In this document: one piece after another, positions 9,560 through 21,074 of the stretch | Position numbering within the stretch: the stretch's first letter is position 1 | Layout: each line of letters starts with the position of its first letter | The notes under the pieces: generated by a model | The model's input: only the letters and a program-made list of their open reading frames with translations | What the model was told of the DNA's origin: nothing | The model's database searches: none | Translations under genes and position numbers: made by a program | NCBI RefSeq assembly: GCF_963576675.1 | Contig: NC_088916.1 | Span: forward strand, 75,657,501-75,721,500 | DNA: 64,000 nt | Direction of reading: 5' to 3' | From: Euphorbia lathyris | Lineage: Eukaryota; Streptophyta; Magnoliopsida; Malpighiales; Euphorbiaceae

Positions 9560-12500
9560 AAGTGAAGAATACGTGTGAAAGGAGAAAAAATATTAATTTA
9601 ATTAATCCATTTGAATGAAGGATGATTTTAAGGCAAAGCTATATAAATGATTCCTTTCCTAATCCTTTCCTACAAGTTTATTGAGATTCTATTCTTTCTT
9701 TCACGTACTTTCTAATCGATAACAACACTTCCTCGTTTGATGATAATTTTGTTGATGGGGAGACGCTGTTGGGTTCGGTCGTGGCACATTCGATGATAAA
9801 GTCAGTAGTGCAATTTGAGATTAATATATCTTGAAAAGTATTTAGGAGAGTTTTGTTAATTTATCTCTAGGGTATATATAGTCTTATTTGTAACGTGTTT
9901 GTTTTAATTGGACCGTTTGTTGTTACTTTTATTAATTGTCATTACTCCTATTTAATTGTTGATATTGGGATATCAATTACTTGAGAGTTATTTAGTGAAA
10001 GTAGTTAATATAGAATTGTGTACCTAATTCCTGATTCATGTGCTATTTATAGACATTAGTGTTCGTGCCATTACACATGTGTCAGCTTGTTATTGGTCCA
10101 AAACCTACATTTCCGCAATGAAGTTACTTAAGCATGTTTTTTGGAATCCGAAGCTCCTTCCTTTCATTAATTCCGGAAAGACCCTTCTTAGTTGGATGGA
10201 CTGGCCAGATATGTGAAATAATGAGTCTGGGCTTATGTGCTTAAGCCCATTATATTATTTCGTAACATATCAATTGTCATTACTCCTCCTTTAAGACTTC
10301 TTTAAGACTCATGTAAGACATTTTTATTTTTGATCAATGCTGACGGTTGATGACATCATTTACGAATCTGGATGTTATTAGAAGCCTCTCTTAAAAGTTT
10401 AAAAAACCATTTAGGACTATTTACCTTCTAGGCATGCCATGCATTTATTCTTCCTCAATCAGGCACGTTTCCTTAGGCCAGTAAACCTTGATTTTTTTCT
10501 TTATATTGTATTTTGGCGAGTGTAGACTCGTCTTATTTTTTCTCTGATACTTAATATAAGTATCTTCTTATCTTGCAGTTTTTTTTATGTTTTAAGTTTT
10601 TAGTTAAGGATATATAGATAGATACGTTCGCATGATCGGAAAGTGCAAAATTTATAGAATTTTGATGATTTTTCATATTGTGTGTAATGAATATTATTAA
10701 GTTTTTTCAAACTACTTCTCTTCACCAAACACCGCTATAAGAGGTTTGACTAGTCAAAACCACTAAAGTGGCTCAAACCTCTAATTTTACCCCAAAAAGC
10801 TTTTTACCAAACAGTGTTAATAAATGCATAAAAGCCTTAATATTGATGTGTATTATAAATAAGGAGATAAACATATTTAATGTGATGGACATTCATTTAA
10901 TGTGGTGAACATCCATCAAATAATTAATAGCCTAATTATAATTATTTTATAACAAATATGATTTATTTCCGAATTTATTAAAGTAGTTTCAATATATTTT
11001 AGTGGGTAAATGATTTATTAGTCCTTAAATTTGTGCATATTATACTAGCCAGTCCCTTGATTTTTAGAAACACATGATAAAATTCCCTTCATCTATCAAA
11101 TTTATATAAAATGACAAATTACATTGCTATCATTAATTAATTTTCATATATGTCTAATTATGTTTTATATCAATTTTATTATATTAATACAATAATAAAA
11201 AGTTATATTAATAATAAAGTTATATTTACATTCAAAAAAATATAAAGTTATATTTTGATTAAAAAAGTTAAAGTTATATTTATTATTTAATATATTTTTA
11301 ATTAAAAATAAATAATCAAATTTATAATAGCTCAGTATTTTAGTTTGGAATAATGAATATACTTTTTATTTAATATTTATTTTATATGGTGTTTGTTTGA
11401 ATTTTTTATTTATTGATTAATAATTGATAAAATGAAACATAAATTAAATTGTAACCTAAATCAGTAAACTTAAAATTTATGAAATAATTAATAATTAATA
11501 ATTAATTCTAACACATGAAATAACAAAATATTTATCCTATTTTATTTGTTACACAATGGTTATATGGTCCATATAATGTGTAGATCCTCAAGTAGTAGAG
11601 TATAAAGAGGAAAAATATCATCTAAATGAATCTTGCAAATTCTTGAATCAAACTAAATACTGAATAAAAAGATTGTAAGTTGGATTAAACCGTTTGCTTT
11701 TTCTGTAGGATCGAACTAAATTATACGGTTATCTTACATTATATACAATTCTAAATGTTTTTAAATTTCTAATATTATTAAGTTAGAAATTCTAAAATCT
11801 GACCAAATATACAAATAAAAAGAATTAAAATCAGATTGTATCATTGACTATTATTTAAAACCGAACCGAATTGTACCGTTAATTTTATTTCGTACAATTC
11901 TGATTATTTTTTTAAATCCACGAATTTGACCAAATCAATCTCACCATAAAAGGACATGATTCTTTCTTTCTGGAGGAGCAACTTCTTATATTTATGGGTT
12001 ATGAGTGGTAGATAAAGACTCTTTTGCCCTTTAAATAAGCTAATCAATTTGTTTTGGGCTTGTGAGTTGGATGGGCCGAATTGGCATAGCCCATATCAAA
12101 GTTTTGTTTAGGAATTTTTGTAGTTGTAAAATTTACATATAATTTAATTTTTTAAAAATTATCTACAATTATTATGTTAAATAATTATTTGAATTATACT
12201 AAATCAAGTAAATTATTGTATTTATTATATTTTAAGGACTAAAGTTTATGAATGATGAGTTTAGCATATACTTTTTAAACTTTAGAATTTATGAATTAGG
12301 ATCTAAAAATTTTAAATTAAAATATAAAATCATACTTTATTTGCTTCAAAAAAGTATACTTTATTTATTTTATGATATATAAAAAATCATATATTTAGAA
12401 CTAATTTTATTATATGGTTTAGTTATAATTTTATACTTATGATTTTCATATAAAAACTCTAAAAAATGGTTAATTACAAGTAGATGTTACGTGGTTATAC

Positions 12501-12639
12501 GGATTTGTAGATGAGTACCTGTGATATTTTTCTTTACAACCATGTGGTTGCAAAATTTTGTATTTTTTTACTTTGCCAAATTTGGACGATAACGACCTCA
12601 AAATGAAAATGTTCAAGAATTAAAGTTATTTACTATCAT
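9560..12639. other. AT-rich intergenic region upstream of the thaumatin-like gene
   Basis: The first 100-200 bp should hold the thaumatin-like promoter. From about 9750 to 10600 the base composition is less AT-rich and the wording suggests an old retroelement, but no domain or paired ends were found. Around 10716-10830 a short inverted arrangement (ACCAAACACCGC ... TTTTTACCAAACAGTG) may be a small hAT-like MITE. The rest, to 12639, is simple AT-rich sequence with no gene seen. Confidence 0.4.
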
Positions 12640-12647
12640 ATTTATTA
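12640..12647. repeat. Target-site duplication of PMD element copy 1 (left)
   Basis: ATTTATTA here is repeated exactly at 16484-16491, directly outside the two ends of the element. An 8-bp duplication fits hAT-like insertion; a 9-bp duplication with one mismatch, as in Mutator-like elements, cannot be ruled out. Confidence 0.7.
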
Positions 12648-12917
12648 GTGGGTTACTAAACCTAGCCACTAATTTATACTTCTAGCCTCGTGAATAGACC
12701 GAACTACCCTTTGCACTAAATTTGAAAAAACCCAAAACCTCTCAAGAACCCTATACGATTTTTGCTCAAATCCGGACAAATTAGTGAACCGAATCATGGA
12801 TGGTGACAGAAACCGTAAAGGAAAAGCTAAAATGGTAAGATTTACCGCTTTATTTCGTTGATTTTTAGATCGAAATGAATCTGTGGGGGGTTTTTATAAA
12901 TTCGCTGGAATCGCAGT

Positions 12918-13104
12918 CGGGCGTATGAGAATCACGCCCGATCTGCGGTTCGGGCGTATGAGTATCACGCCCGACCAGTGGTGCGGGCGTGATAGCCACA
13001 TGCCCGCACCAGTGGTAGGGCGTGATACTCATACGCCCGAACCACTGATATGGCGTGATGTTCATACGCCCGACCAGTGGTTCGGGCGTGATTCCCTTAC
13101 GCCC
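12918..13104. repeat. GC-rich array of a 33-bp self-complementary unit, 5' array copy 1
   Basis: Nearly six units of 33 bp lie in intron 1 of the PMD gene. Each contains an internal palindrome of the form CGGGCGT-ATGAGTATC-ACGCCCG joined by a spacer such as ACCAGTGGT. The array is strikingly GC-rich in an AT-rich element. Because 33 is a multiple of 3 and units are self-complementary, both strands are open and read a repeated 11-residue peptide around GRDSHTP. That is a consequence of the structure and not evidence of a protein. Confidence 0.9.
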
Positions 13105-13106
13105 AC

Positions 13107-14187
13107 GTTGTTTTTTTATAAAAATTTATATTATTTAAAATTTTAGTAATTTAGTGTAATTTTATAATTTTAGTTTAATTTTAGTATAAATTTAGTATAG
13201 TATTAGCATGATTTTTACAATTTTATTAATTTAGGGTAATTTTATAAATTTAGTATAATTTAGTATAATTTACATTATTTACAACTTTATTAATTTAGTA
13301 GTATTTTAGCATAATTTTATAAATTTAGTATAATTTTACATTATTTACAATTTTATTAATTTAGTGTAATTTTTGTTGTAGACGGAGCGGCCTACTAGGG
13401 GTGGGAAATCCATCCCGTCATCTGCTCGTCGTCTAGATATGGACGGCGAGGATTATACACCACGACATACGAGATTGCGTGGTATTGATATTTCCGGTCG
13501 TATGCGGAGAGGGGCTGCGACGGACCAGTTGAGGAGGGGATCGATTGTGGAGCAGCCCGATATTGATGGATCGGAGGGGGCGACCGATTTTGATGACAGA
13601 GAGCTTGATAGCGATTCTTTTCAGGACTACCTGGATGTGGCAGCCCGGGCAGTGCGACAGTCTGCAGTTGCACATGATCGCGAGGTTGAGGAGAGCGATG
13701 AGCAGCCGGCCCCGGGGAGACAGCCGACTCAGCACGTAGGAGGTCGTTTTGCGAGTACATGTATTTTTTATAATTTAAGTATAATTTTAGTACAATTTTA
13801 GTATATTAGTATATTTTAGTATATTTATAATTTTAGTATAACTTTAGTATAATTTAGTATAATTTTAGTATATTTTAGTATAATTTTAGTATAATTTTAG
13901 TATTTTAGTATAATTTAGTATAATTTAGTATAATTTATAATTTTAGTATAATTTAAGTATATTTTAGTATAATTTATTATAATTTTATAATTATAGTATA
14001 ATTTAGTATACTTTTAGTATAATTTAGTATAATTTAGTATAATTTATTATAATTTTATAATTATAGTATAATTTAGTATAATTTTAGTATAATTTAGTAT
14101 ATTTTAGTATAATTTAGTATATTTTAGGATATTTGAATATAATTTAGTATATTTTAGGATATTTTAATATAATTTTATAATTTTCAG
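13107..14187 (+). repeat. TTTAGTATAA-type simple repeats in PMD introns, copy 1
   Basis: Introns 1 and 2 of the PMD gene (parts 13107-13381 and 13761-14187) consist largely of a drifting short repeat of the type TTTAGTATAAT. The corresponding introns of copy 2 have the same repeat with different unit numbers, so the introns evolve fast by repeat turnover while the exons stay aligned. Confidence 0.8.
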
Positions 14188-16160
14188 GGACAAGCAAACG
14201 TCCCAAAGCTAGTGAGGACGAGAGTTGGCTAGTTATTGCACCGGTTGATGGTGGTCCCGTTGCTGGTTCCGTGATTCCTAGTTTTCTAGAACATGTTGCC
14301 TCACGGATGTTGGGAGGAGAGATTCGGTCGTTTCCGACATGCTACAACAGATCATCAGCATGCCGAGATTTGTGTTAGTGGTTTTCTGGTGCGTCACCCG
14401 AGGTAAGAATAATATAGTGTGTCATCATTTATTGTAATTTGTATTTTTAACTATAAACATAAAAAACATTCAGTAATTGTATAAATTGTATATGTGTCAT
14501 TTTACAGCTGAGGGCGATGATCGAGAGGACTGGTTTGTCTCACCTTCCACATGCCAAGTTTAAGAACCTCGACACTCCATTGTTGACTGCATTCGTGGAG
14601 CGGTGGCAGCCCGATACAAACTTCTTCCACATGTCGTTCGGGGAGATGACTATCCAACTGCATGATGTGTGGCAGATTCTTCGGATCCCGATCGACGGTC
14701 CGATGGTGTCCGAGTCTCTCCCTACTGACGGGCTTCATGCCATGTGCATGATGATGTTTGGGGTGAGTCAGGCTGAGCTTCTGTTGCCGACCCGACATTT
14801 ATGGGGTGGTGGAGGTGTATTTGTTGGGGCTGTACAGGGGCTTCTCACCGAGGGTATGGATGACACTACTCGGGCCACAACGTGGATGTGGCTTATGCTT
14901 GAATCCACTCTGTTTGTTGACAAGAGTGGAGATAGGATTAGGCCGGTCCATCTTGCTGAGGTTTATGGCGGTGTCAGCGGGGCAGCTGGACTATCATGGG
15001 GTCTGCTACACTAGCCATGTTGTACCGGCAGCTGGGGATAGCGAGCAGAAGAGACTGTTCAGGTATATGCAGATGATTGACCCTACTGCAGGCATGGATA
15101 TACGAGTATTTTCCGATGTTCTGGCCGTATAGAGGAGCTCACTTGATCCCAGCTGACCATGCCCGTGCACTGAGATGGGAGGTCGGGGTACCAGGCAAGA
15201 TGACCACCCGACTAGATACCATACGCGGACAGCTGGACTGTATAATGGAGGCAGAGGTATTTTATAAAATTTTAGAATTAATGTAAGTATTATTTATAGT
15301 ATATTATTATTTTTTATTGAGTATTTTTTTTCAGGTGACGTGGTTGCCTTATGGTCCTGTCCCCGATGATGATCGGCTTCGAGTGTCATACGTCGGTTGG
15401 ATACGGTGTAGAGACATCGTCGAGCCGTATATGCCCGATCGAGCGCTGCGACAGGTCGGATATACTCAGCCTATCCTAGCTGAGCGTATTAGACCTGATA
15501 AAGCAGTACGACCATAGAGATCTATAGCGTATAAGCTCACGCATTCCTTAGTCACAGTTGAGGATACCTGTCGGAGATTTTCATTGGCTCGGGGCATTGA
15601 TCGGAGGAGATGCCGATCAGTTGGATACGATCCCACTGCCTATGATTCTGCTTATATGGACTGGTATAGGCGACATTCGCATCCCCATCTCCTTCATGCA
15701 CCACAGGCTGGACCGGTACAGCATGCTCGCGCCAACAGCGAATTTGTAAGTTTATTATTATTTAATATTATTATTTAGTATTAGTTTATATGTGTTTAAT
15801 TGTTAATATTTATTTATTATTTTTTTTTTTTGCAGTGGGTTAGCTGGTTGTGGCGTGTCACCCAACTATCGGCTACCCACCGATCTGACGAGGATGTTCC
15901 ACGCATTAAGAGGGAGATGGATGAATTTATGGATGCGTGGCGTCGGGCGAGCTGAATTTTTGTTGTAGAAATTCATACATTTTAACGCTTTTTGTTGTAG
16001 ATATTATATTTACTCTTTTACGTTTATAAATGTTTATGTTTATTAATGTTTATTTTAATTTTTATGTTTTTAAATTTATTTGTTAAGTACAATTCTGTAA
16101 TTACGTGCTTAACGGCCTATTTACGGGTTTAACGAACTATTTACGGGGTTAAAAAGTTAT

Positions 16161-16390
16161 TTTTTTTGCCAATCTGACACGCGTGCGTGTGGATATCACG
16201 CCTCACTGCGTGGTCGGACGTGATAGACACACGCCTCACCGCGTGGTCGGACGTGATAGCCAACTGCCCGACCTTGCGGTGAGGCGTGGGGCTATCACGT
16301 CCGACCACGCGGTGAGGTGTGTGTCTATCACGTCCGACCATGCGGTGAGGCGTGATATCCACACGCCCGCGTGTCGGATTGGCAAAAAAA
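16161..16390. repeat. 230-bp near-perfect palindrome built from 33-bp units, 3' array copy 1
   Basis: The left arm starts TTTTTTTGCCAATCTGACAC and the right arm ends with the complement GTGTCGGATTGGCAAAAAAA. Between them are about six 33-bp units (GCGTGGTCGGACGTGATAG and variants), whose orientation flips in the middle, so the whole stretch can fold into one long hairpin. It lies about 200 bp 3' of the PMD stop codon and 90 bp before the element end. The long ORFs seen here on both strands are by-products of the palindrome. Confidence 0.92.
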
Positions 16391-16483
16391 ATAGAAATTC
16401 CCCTACCCAAATCCCATGAAAGGGCATTTTCATCCTTTCACGGGGCTAGGGGTGGGAATTTGGGGCTGGGTTTAATAACACCC

Positions 16484-16491
16484 ATTTATTA
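16484..16491. repeat. Target-site duplication of PMD element copy 1 (right)
   Basis: ATTTATTA, identical to 12640-12647. Confidence 0.7.
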
Positions 16492-17306
16492 TGGATTTTA
16501 AGAAATAAAGTTGTTTAAAATATCATTTAACTCTTGAAAATTTTCATTTCGAGATCGTTATCGACCAAATTCTGATAAAGTGAACCTAAATGTAAAATTT
16601 TACAAACCACAAGGTTGCGTTTTAAAAAAAAAACACAAATACCCATCTACAAATCGATGAAACCACATCACATTTATATATAATTAAAAAAAAATAGCAT
16701 ATAATGCAGTATGATGAACAAATAAAATTACAACAATGATATTCCTAAACCCAAGTCCCACTAGAGAAATAAGTTGGTGTGCCCAAACACTATAATGTAT
16801 TGAAAAGAGGCATTGAATAAAGAGTTTCAATTTCGGATAAGAAAAGGAAATATGAATCCAAAGTGAGATATACCATAATCTTGTGTAGACCTATTTCATT
16901 TCTTTGAAAAAATTATTTTAAACTTTAATCAATCAAATATTTTTCTGTAATCCTAAAAAAAATGTCATTGTTATATAATCATCAACTTATGCTTTATTAA
17001 TTCATAATCAAAGTCTTATTCTATGTAAAGATTAGGATCTTGTCAATGTCTCATAAGAAATAGTGCAAGTTGTTCCCTGCGGTATTTGGTCATTCACTAT
17101 TAGATCTAGGTTTATTAGAATCCTAAGGTGGAGATTTAGAGCATCATGCGACTTAGATTTAATAAGTCTAGATCTAACGGTGAATGACCAAATTCACTTT
17201 GTCATTAAGATCCATGTGAATATTCCTGACACAAAGAATTATAGTTTGCATAGGAATATAATTAACCAATTAATCCTAAGTGTATGATTTGTTTTAGAAT
17301 CATTAA
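16492..17306. other. AT-rich spacer
   Basis: No gene recognised. Around 17075-17195 the words TTTGGTCATTCACTATTAGATC and its complement GATCTAACGGTGAATGACCAAA form an inverted pair about 70 bp apart, probably the ends of a very short MITE. Confidence 0.45.
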
Positions 17307-17831
17307 TAAGGTGCAAAAAAAAAAAATACTCATAATGTTTAAAATGGTGTAATTTTATCTCTAACGTTAGTAAGCTGGGTCAATTTCAGATATTATTATA
17401 AAACACGGATATTTTATTTTTTATTCTGCACCAATTGTATATCAATTTGTTTTTTAAAAAAAGGTTTCATATTTTCTGTGGTTTAATAATAGAATTGGAG
17501 ATTAATAAATTCGGTGAAATATTTTGAAAATTTTCTTTTGTCTAACCTATACAAAAGACAATATAAATGTTAATTTTTTTACGCCCAATCATATATTTAT
17601 GATATGTGACTAGTGGGTAATAAAATGACTCACATGTGAAGTATAGATGACAACATTTATGATCAAGAAAACAGTTTGATGAATTATTTCTCAAATTGAT
17701 CAAACATAACAAGGTTAGAGATAAAATTGCTATTGGCTGCCAATGTTATGGGTAAAATTACATCATTTCAAATGTTATGGGTAAAATTGCTCCTGATTGT
17801 AGACATTAGAGCTGTTTTTACACCTTATCCC
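17307..17831. mobile_element. Decayed foldback MITE, 'CTAACGTT' family
   Basis: Its left part (AAGGTGCAAAAA, TCTAACGTTAGTAA, TCAATTTCAGATATTATTATAAAACAC) and right part (TTTTTACACCTTATCCC) match the intact family member at 45840-46324 in order and orientation. No clean target duplication was seen, and the left terminus is worn. Confidence 0.65.
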
Positions 17832-18476
17832 GCATATATATACAAGAGTGAGTATTTACTAGGGTTGAAAATATATGAGTCAATTTTTCAGCCAAACAGT
17901 ACTTGTGGTTTAGTTAATTTGTAAAGTTAGATTTTAAATTTTGAATAATTTATAAAGTCGGTATTTTTTTTTTTTTTTTTTTGGTAGAAAAGGAAAAGAA
18001 AAATGAAAAACAACAAACTACCCAGGAATTAGCCTAGGGAAGCTAACCCCAATCCTATCTTCTAAGAGAAGATGACAATTTTTTTTTTTATAAAGTCGGT
18101 ATTTTTAATTGTTCCAAATAACTCTCTTTTTGGATTAAATAATAACGATAACAATTTTTGAAGGAAGGACTAAATTTATAAACTGCGCATCATTTCAAAT
18201 GTTATGGGTAAAATTGCTCCTAACTCTAGACGTTAGGGGTATTTTTACACCTTATCCCGCATATATATACGAGAGTGATTATTTACTAGGGTTGAAAAAT
18301 ATATGAGTCAATTTTTCAGCCAAACAGTACTTGTGGTTTAGTTAATTTGCAAAGTTAGATCTTAAATTTTGAATAATTTATAAAGTCAGTTTTTTTAATT
18401 GTTCCAAATAACTCTCTTTTTGGATTAAATAATAACGATAACAATTTTTGAAGGAATGACTAAATTTATAAAATGC
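17761..18476. repeat. Direct tandem duplication, two copies of about 289 bp
   Basis: The segment beginning CATCATTTCAAATGTTATGG occurs at 17761 and again at 18188, immediately after the first copy ends. It includes the right end of the MITE and about 220 bp of flank (ACTCTCTTTTTGGATTAAAT). The first copy is 138 bp longer because of the insertion at about 17969-18106. The insertion therefore came after the duplication. Confidence 0.85.
17969..18106 (-). mobile_element. Short poly(A) retroposon fragment with 20-bp target duplication
   Basis: Inside the first copy of the tandem duplication lies a poly-T run followed by a unique sequence (GGTAGAAAAGGAAAAGAAAA ... TCTTCTAAGAGAAGATGAC). It is bounded by TTTATAAAGTCGGTATTTTT at 17949-17968 and again at 18087-18106. 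On the minus strand it ends TTTTCTACC plus poly(A). Long duplications and an A-tail point to LINE-driven retroposition, either a SINE or a truncated LINE 3' end. Confidence 0.7.
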
Positions 18477-18479
18477 AAA

Positions 18480-19647
18480 AAAAAAAAAAAAAACACATGC
18501 TATTGTTTACAAACTTTTAAATCACTTGGATTGTCTTTTAAAATGTTACTTGGACTTTTTTTAACAACTCATTATTCTAATAACAATCCTCTCTAGTGGT
18601 TAACCACAAATATCTCTATTTTAAATAAATTATTAAAATTTAGAATTTGACAAATCAAATAAAGTAATTCAATTTTATGTCAAAAAAAACCACATTAAAA
18701 TGAGTTTCGAAATAAAATCAAAAACATTATAATGAAGACGACCCCATTGAAATGCAGAAAAAAAGACCTTGAAGAGACATGTCATTCGCCTTATGTGGTA
18801 TCTGTAAGCAACACACCTCTTCTTGGTTGCCAACTCGCGTTGTGTTATGATCCCTTCCTCAATCCGCACGTGTCTTCTTCTCAGCCTTTCGTCAGGCCAA
18901 AATTCTCTTAATCCGGCCACTCGTTAAGAATTAGAGGGTTTTAACTGGAGTCTCCAACAAGTTTTAAAAATTGTAAATTAGCCATCAACCACCAGAGTTA
19001 CTCTTAAACATCAACCCTCTTTCCTCGTTCGCCATCAGTTGCCGTCGGACCGAGTCTTGTGGATGAAAGAAAACAATTGTTAGGAGATATTTACGATCCA
19101 ACTCGGCTTGAACTCTAAAAACTAAAATATGAAATGAAAACTGGATTGAAAGATATATGATGCCTATGGAAAAACCAAATCAAAATTAGCTTTTTTCCAT
19201 CTTTTCCTTAGTATGGTCCCTTTCATTTTGGCTCAAAAATGAAAGATATATAATGATCATTCACATGTAAAAGGAAATTAAAGGAAAAGAAAGAGAAATT
19301 GGTAAAATGGGGTTTGACAACAAATATATGCTCATCATTGTATTGTAGCTATCAAGAACACAAAAGAGTTAATGATATATTGCTTGCTTATACCACTCAA
19401 AAAAGAATGCTTTATTACTATTATTATTGCTGTTAAACTAGTTCAATCATAGGGTAGATTTGAGTTGTTATATTAAGCACCAGGTCTTCTATGTTATTTG
19501 GAGGACTCTCAATTCACATTTGGACACGTGTATTATGACCTACTGAATAAATAAAATAATGAAACCTCTTATAATATGTGTGGTCTGTATTACAAATGTC
19601 AAAATATGTATGGAAGAGCCTCCATTTGACATGGAAAACCGGGTGCT
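18480..19647. other. AT-rich spacer with one unassigned open frame
   Basis: A minus-strand open frame at 18675-18920 contains a charged stretch (DERLRRRHVRIEEGIITQRE) that looks protein-like, but I cannot place it and no flanking exons were found. The rest is spacer. Confidence 0.35.
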
Positions 19648-20196
19648 TTTAATAAAGGGAAAAGTATGAAAAAAATGTTTATGGTTTAGCCAATTTGCAA
19701 ACAGAGGCATGTGGTTTAAAAGTTCACAAATAAAAGTTTATGGTATATTTTATTTACAAAACAAAGTATTACAATTACATATTTAAGTTCTAATTACAAA
19801 CAAAGACATTTTTATCTTAACAAAAATTATACTTACATATCAACAAAACATAACCCAAAAAAAAACAACTTTCTAAATCGAAACAATAAATAGTATGTTG
19901 GAACTTTACGTTTTTTACTAATATGACGGTTTATGAATTAAATTAATATTTAAGTTCATTTTACACAGTTGCAATTTGATTTTGGGATCTGTGTTTTGTT
20001 AGTATATAAACGTAATTGAAAAAAAATTAAAAAACGCTCTTATTGTCATCGATTACTTAAAAGTTTAATTTTAAATACCTTGTTTTGTAAAAAAAGCATA
20101 CCACATATCTCTATTTGCAAATTTTTAAACCACGGACCTCTATTTGCAAATAAGGTAAACCACAAGCATTTTTTTCGTACTTAGCCCTTTAATAAA
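19648..20196. mobile_element. 531-bp foldback MITE with 9-bp target duplication
   Basis: The element 19657-20187 starts GGGAAAAGTATGAAAAAAAT and ends with the complement of GGGCTAAGTACGAAAAAAAT. Inverted similarity runs over roughly 90 bp (TGGTTTAGCCAATTTGCAAA and so on). Directly outside both ends is TTTAATAAA (19648-19656 and 20188-20196). A 9-bp duplication with long inverted ends is the Mutator-like pattern. No coding capacity. Confidence 0.82.
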
Positions 20197-21074
20197 TTCT
20201 CGTTAATTAGAGAAATTAGTTGTGATTGATTGCACATAAAACAACTAGTGAAGTTGTTCATTATCTTTCTTAAGAGATTATTCATGTTGTTATTTGTATC
20301 AAAATTGTATATTTTTTTTTATGAAATTAAAATTTAAAGATAAAGATTAGAATAGTTACACACATTGAAAAAAGAAAATGTTGATTTACGCCCCTTTGTT
20401 TGTCGGAAAATACTATATAGGAAAATATTTTTTTGATTTTTCGATGTTTATTTGCTTAGGAAAATAAGTTAACGGAAAATTTTAGGTAAGTCAGCAGGAA
20501 AATATATGAAGAAAGTGAGGAAAAGATTATACCTTTTTGAAAAGAATAAACCATTTTCGTAAAAAAAAATTTGGAAGTCTACTTCATTTCTTCTTACCCT
20601 TTTAAAACAACAACCACCCATCACTTTTTCTCATTTTTCGGTGTTGTAACCAAACACTGAAAAACATTTTATTTTCCAAAAAAAAAAATCTCTTACCTAA
20701 TATTTTTGAAAACACAAGATTTTCCAACAAATAAACGAGACTTTAAAAGATATACACAATCTAATATTTTGAATGTATCATACTTGACGCAAACCAATCT
20801 GGTCCTTTTTTTTTTTGGAAGAAAAAATGATTTAATTGGCTTAAATCAGCAGCAAGAATAAGCAAAAAAAATGAGGAACACAGAACTACTCCTAATGAAC
20901 AGATACTAACGTTTGACAAAAGAGATAGATATATTATTTAACTCATGAATTAAATGGATGTAGTATCTATCTCTTTCTCCAAAAAAAAAAAATAGGTTCT
21001 ACGTAAAAAGAATGAACACAAAAATCCAATACCATGATTCATCTCTCCGAATTTATCTTCTTGTTTTTTTTTTG
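20197..21074. other. AT-rich spacer
   Basis: No gene seen. A poly-T run near 20806-20820 followed by GGAAGAAAAAATG resembles the start of an inverted A-tailed retroposon, but no matching duplication was found. Around 20395-20740 inverted words of the type 'ggaaaatatttt' suggest a worn MITE. Confidence 0.4.

Larger units (their letters stand above)
12796..15955 (+). pseudogene. Plant mobile domain (MAIN/MAIL-like) gene, copy 1, broken
   Basis: PMD proteins include Arabidopsis MAIN and MAIL1, nuclear proteins that work with the phosphatase PP7L in transposon silencing; other members ride on transposons. Six exons were deduced: 12796-12834 (ATG, 13 codons), 13382-13760, 14188-14402, 14508-15256, 15335-15745 and 15836-15955 (stop TGA). 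All junctions are GT-AG and exon lengths match copy 2 to the base except where indels occur. The PMD core is in exon 4 (LDTPLLTAFVERWQPDT, FGEMTIQLHDVWQILRIPID). Exon 2 is acidic and Arg-rich. Damage: TAG at 14376-14378, a one-base loss near 14998, TGA near 15072 and TAG at 15515-15517. The start codon is intact, unlike copy 2. The intact length would be about 637 residues. Confidence 0.8.
12648..16483 (+). mobile_element. TIR element carrying a plant mobile domain gene, copy 1
   Basis: The 3836-bp element begins GTGGGTTACTAAACC and ends with the near complement GGTTTAATAACACCC. Similarity of the inverted ends continues for roughly 70 bp, through AGCC-CCTAGCC-CGTGAA and CCCTTT. It is bounded by the 8-bp duplication ATTTATTA. 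The only gene inside is a six-exon PMD gene; no transposase, helicase or integrase is visible. Two GC-rich 33-bp repeat arrays lie at 12918-13104 and 16161-16390. The second copy at 24247-28230 is the same element in the same orientation. Several other PMD genes in plants are known to be associated with transposons, so a PMD gene on a mobile element is not new in itself. Confidence 0.8.

Noticed and set aside
12918..13104. Regular 33-bp repeats resembling a CRISPR array
   Set aside because: The genome is a plant's, the units are contiguous without unique spacers, and they lie in an intron of a transposon gene.
16141..16433. Overlapping ORFs of 65-89 codons on both strands
   Set aside because: They are forced by the self-complementary 33-bp units; no codon-level evidence for a protein.
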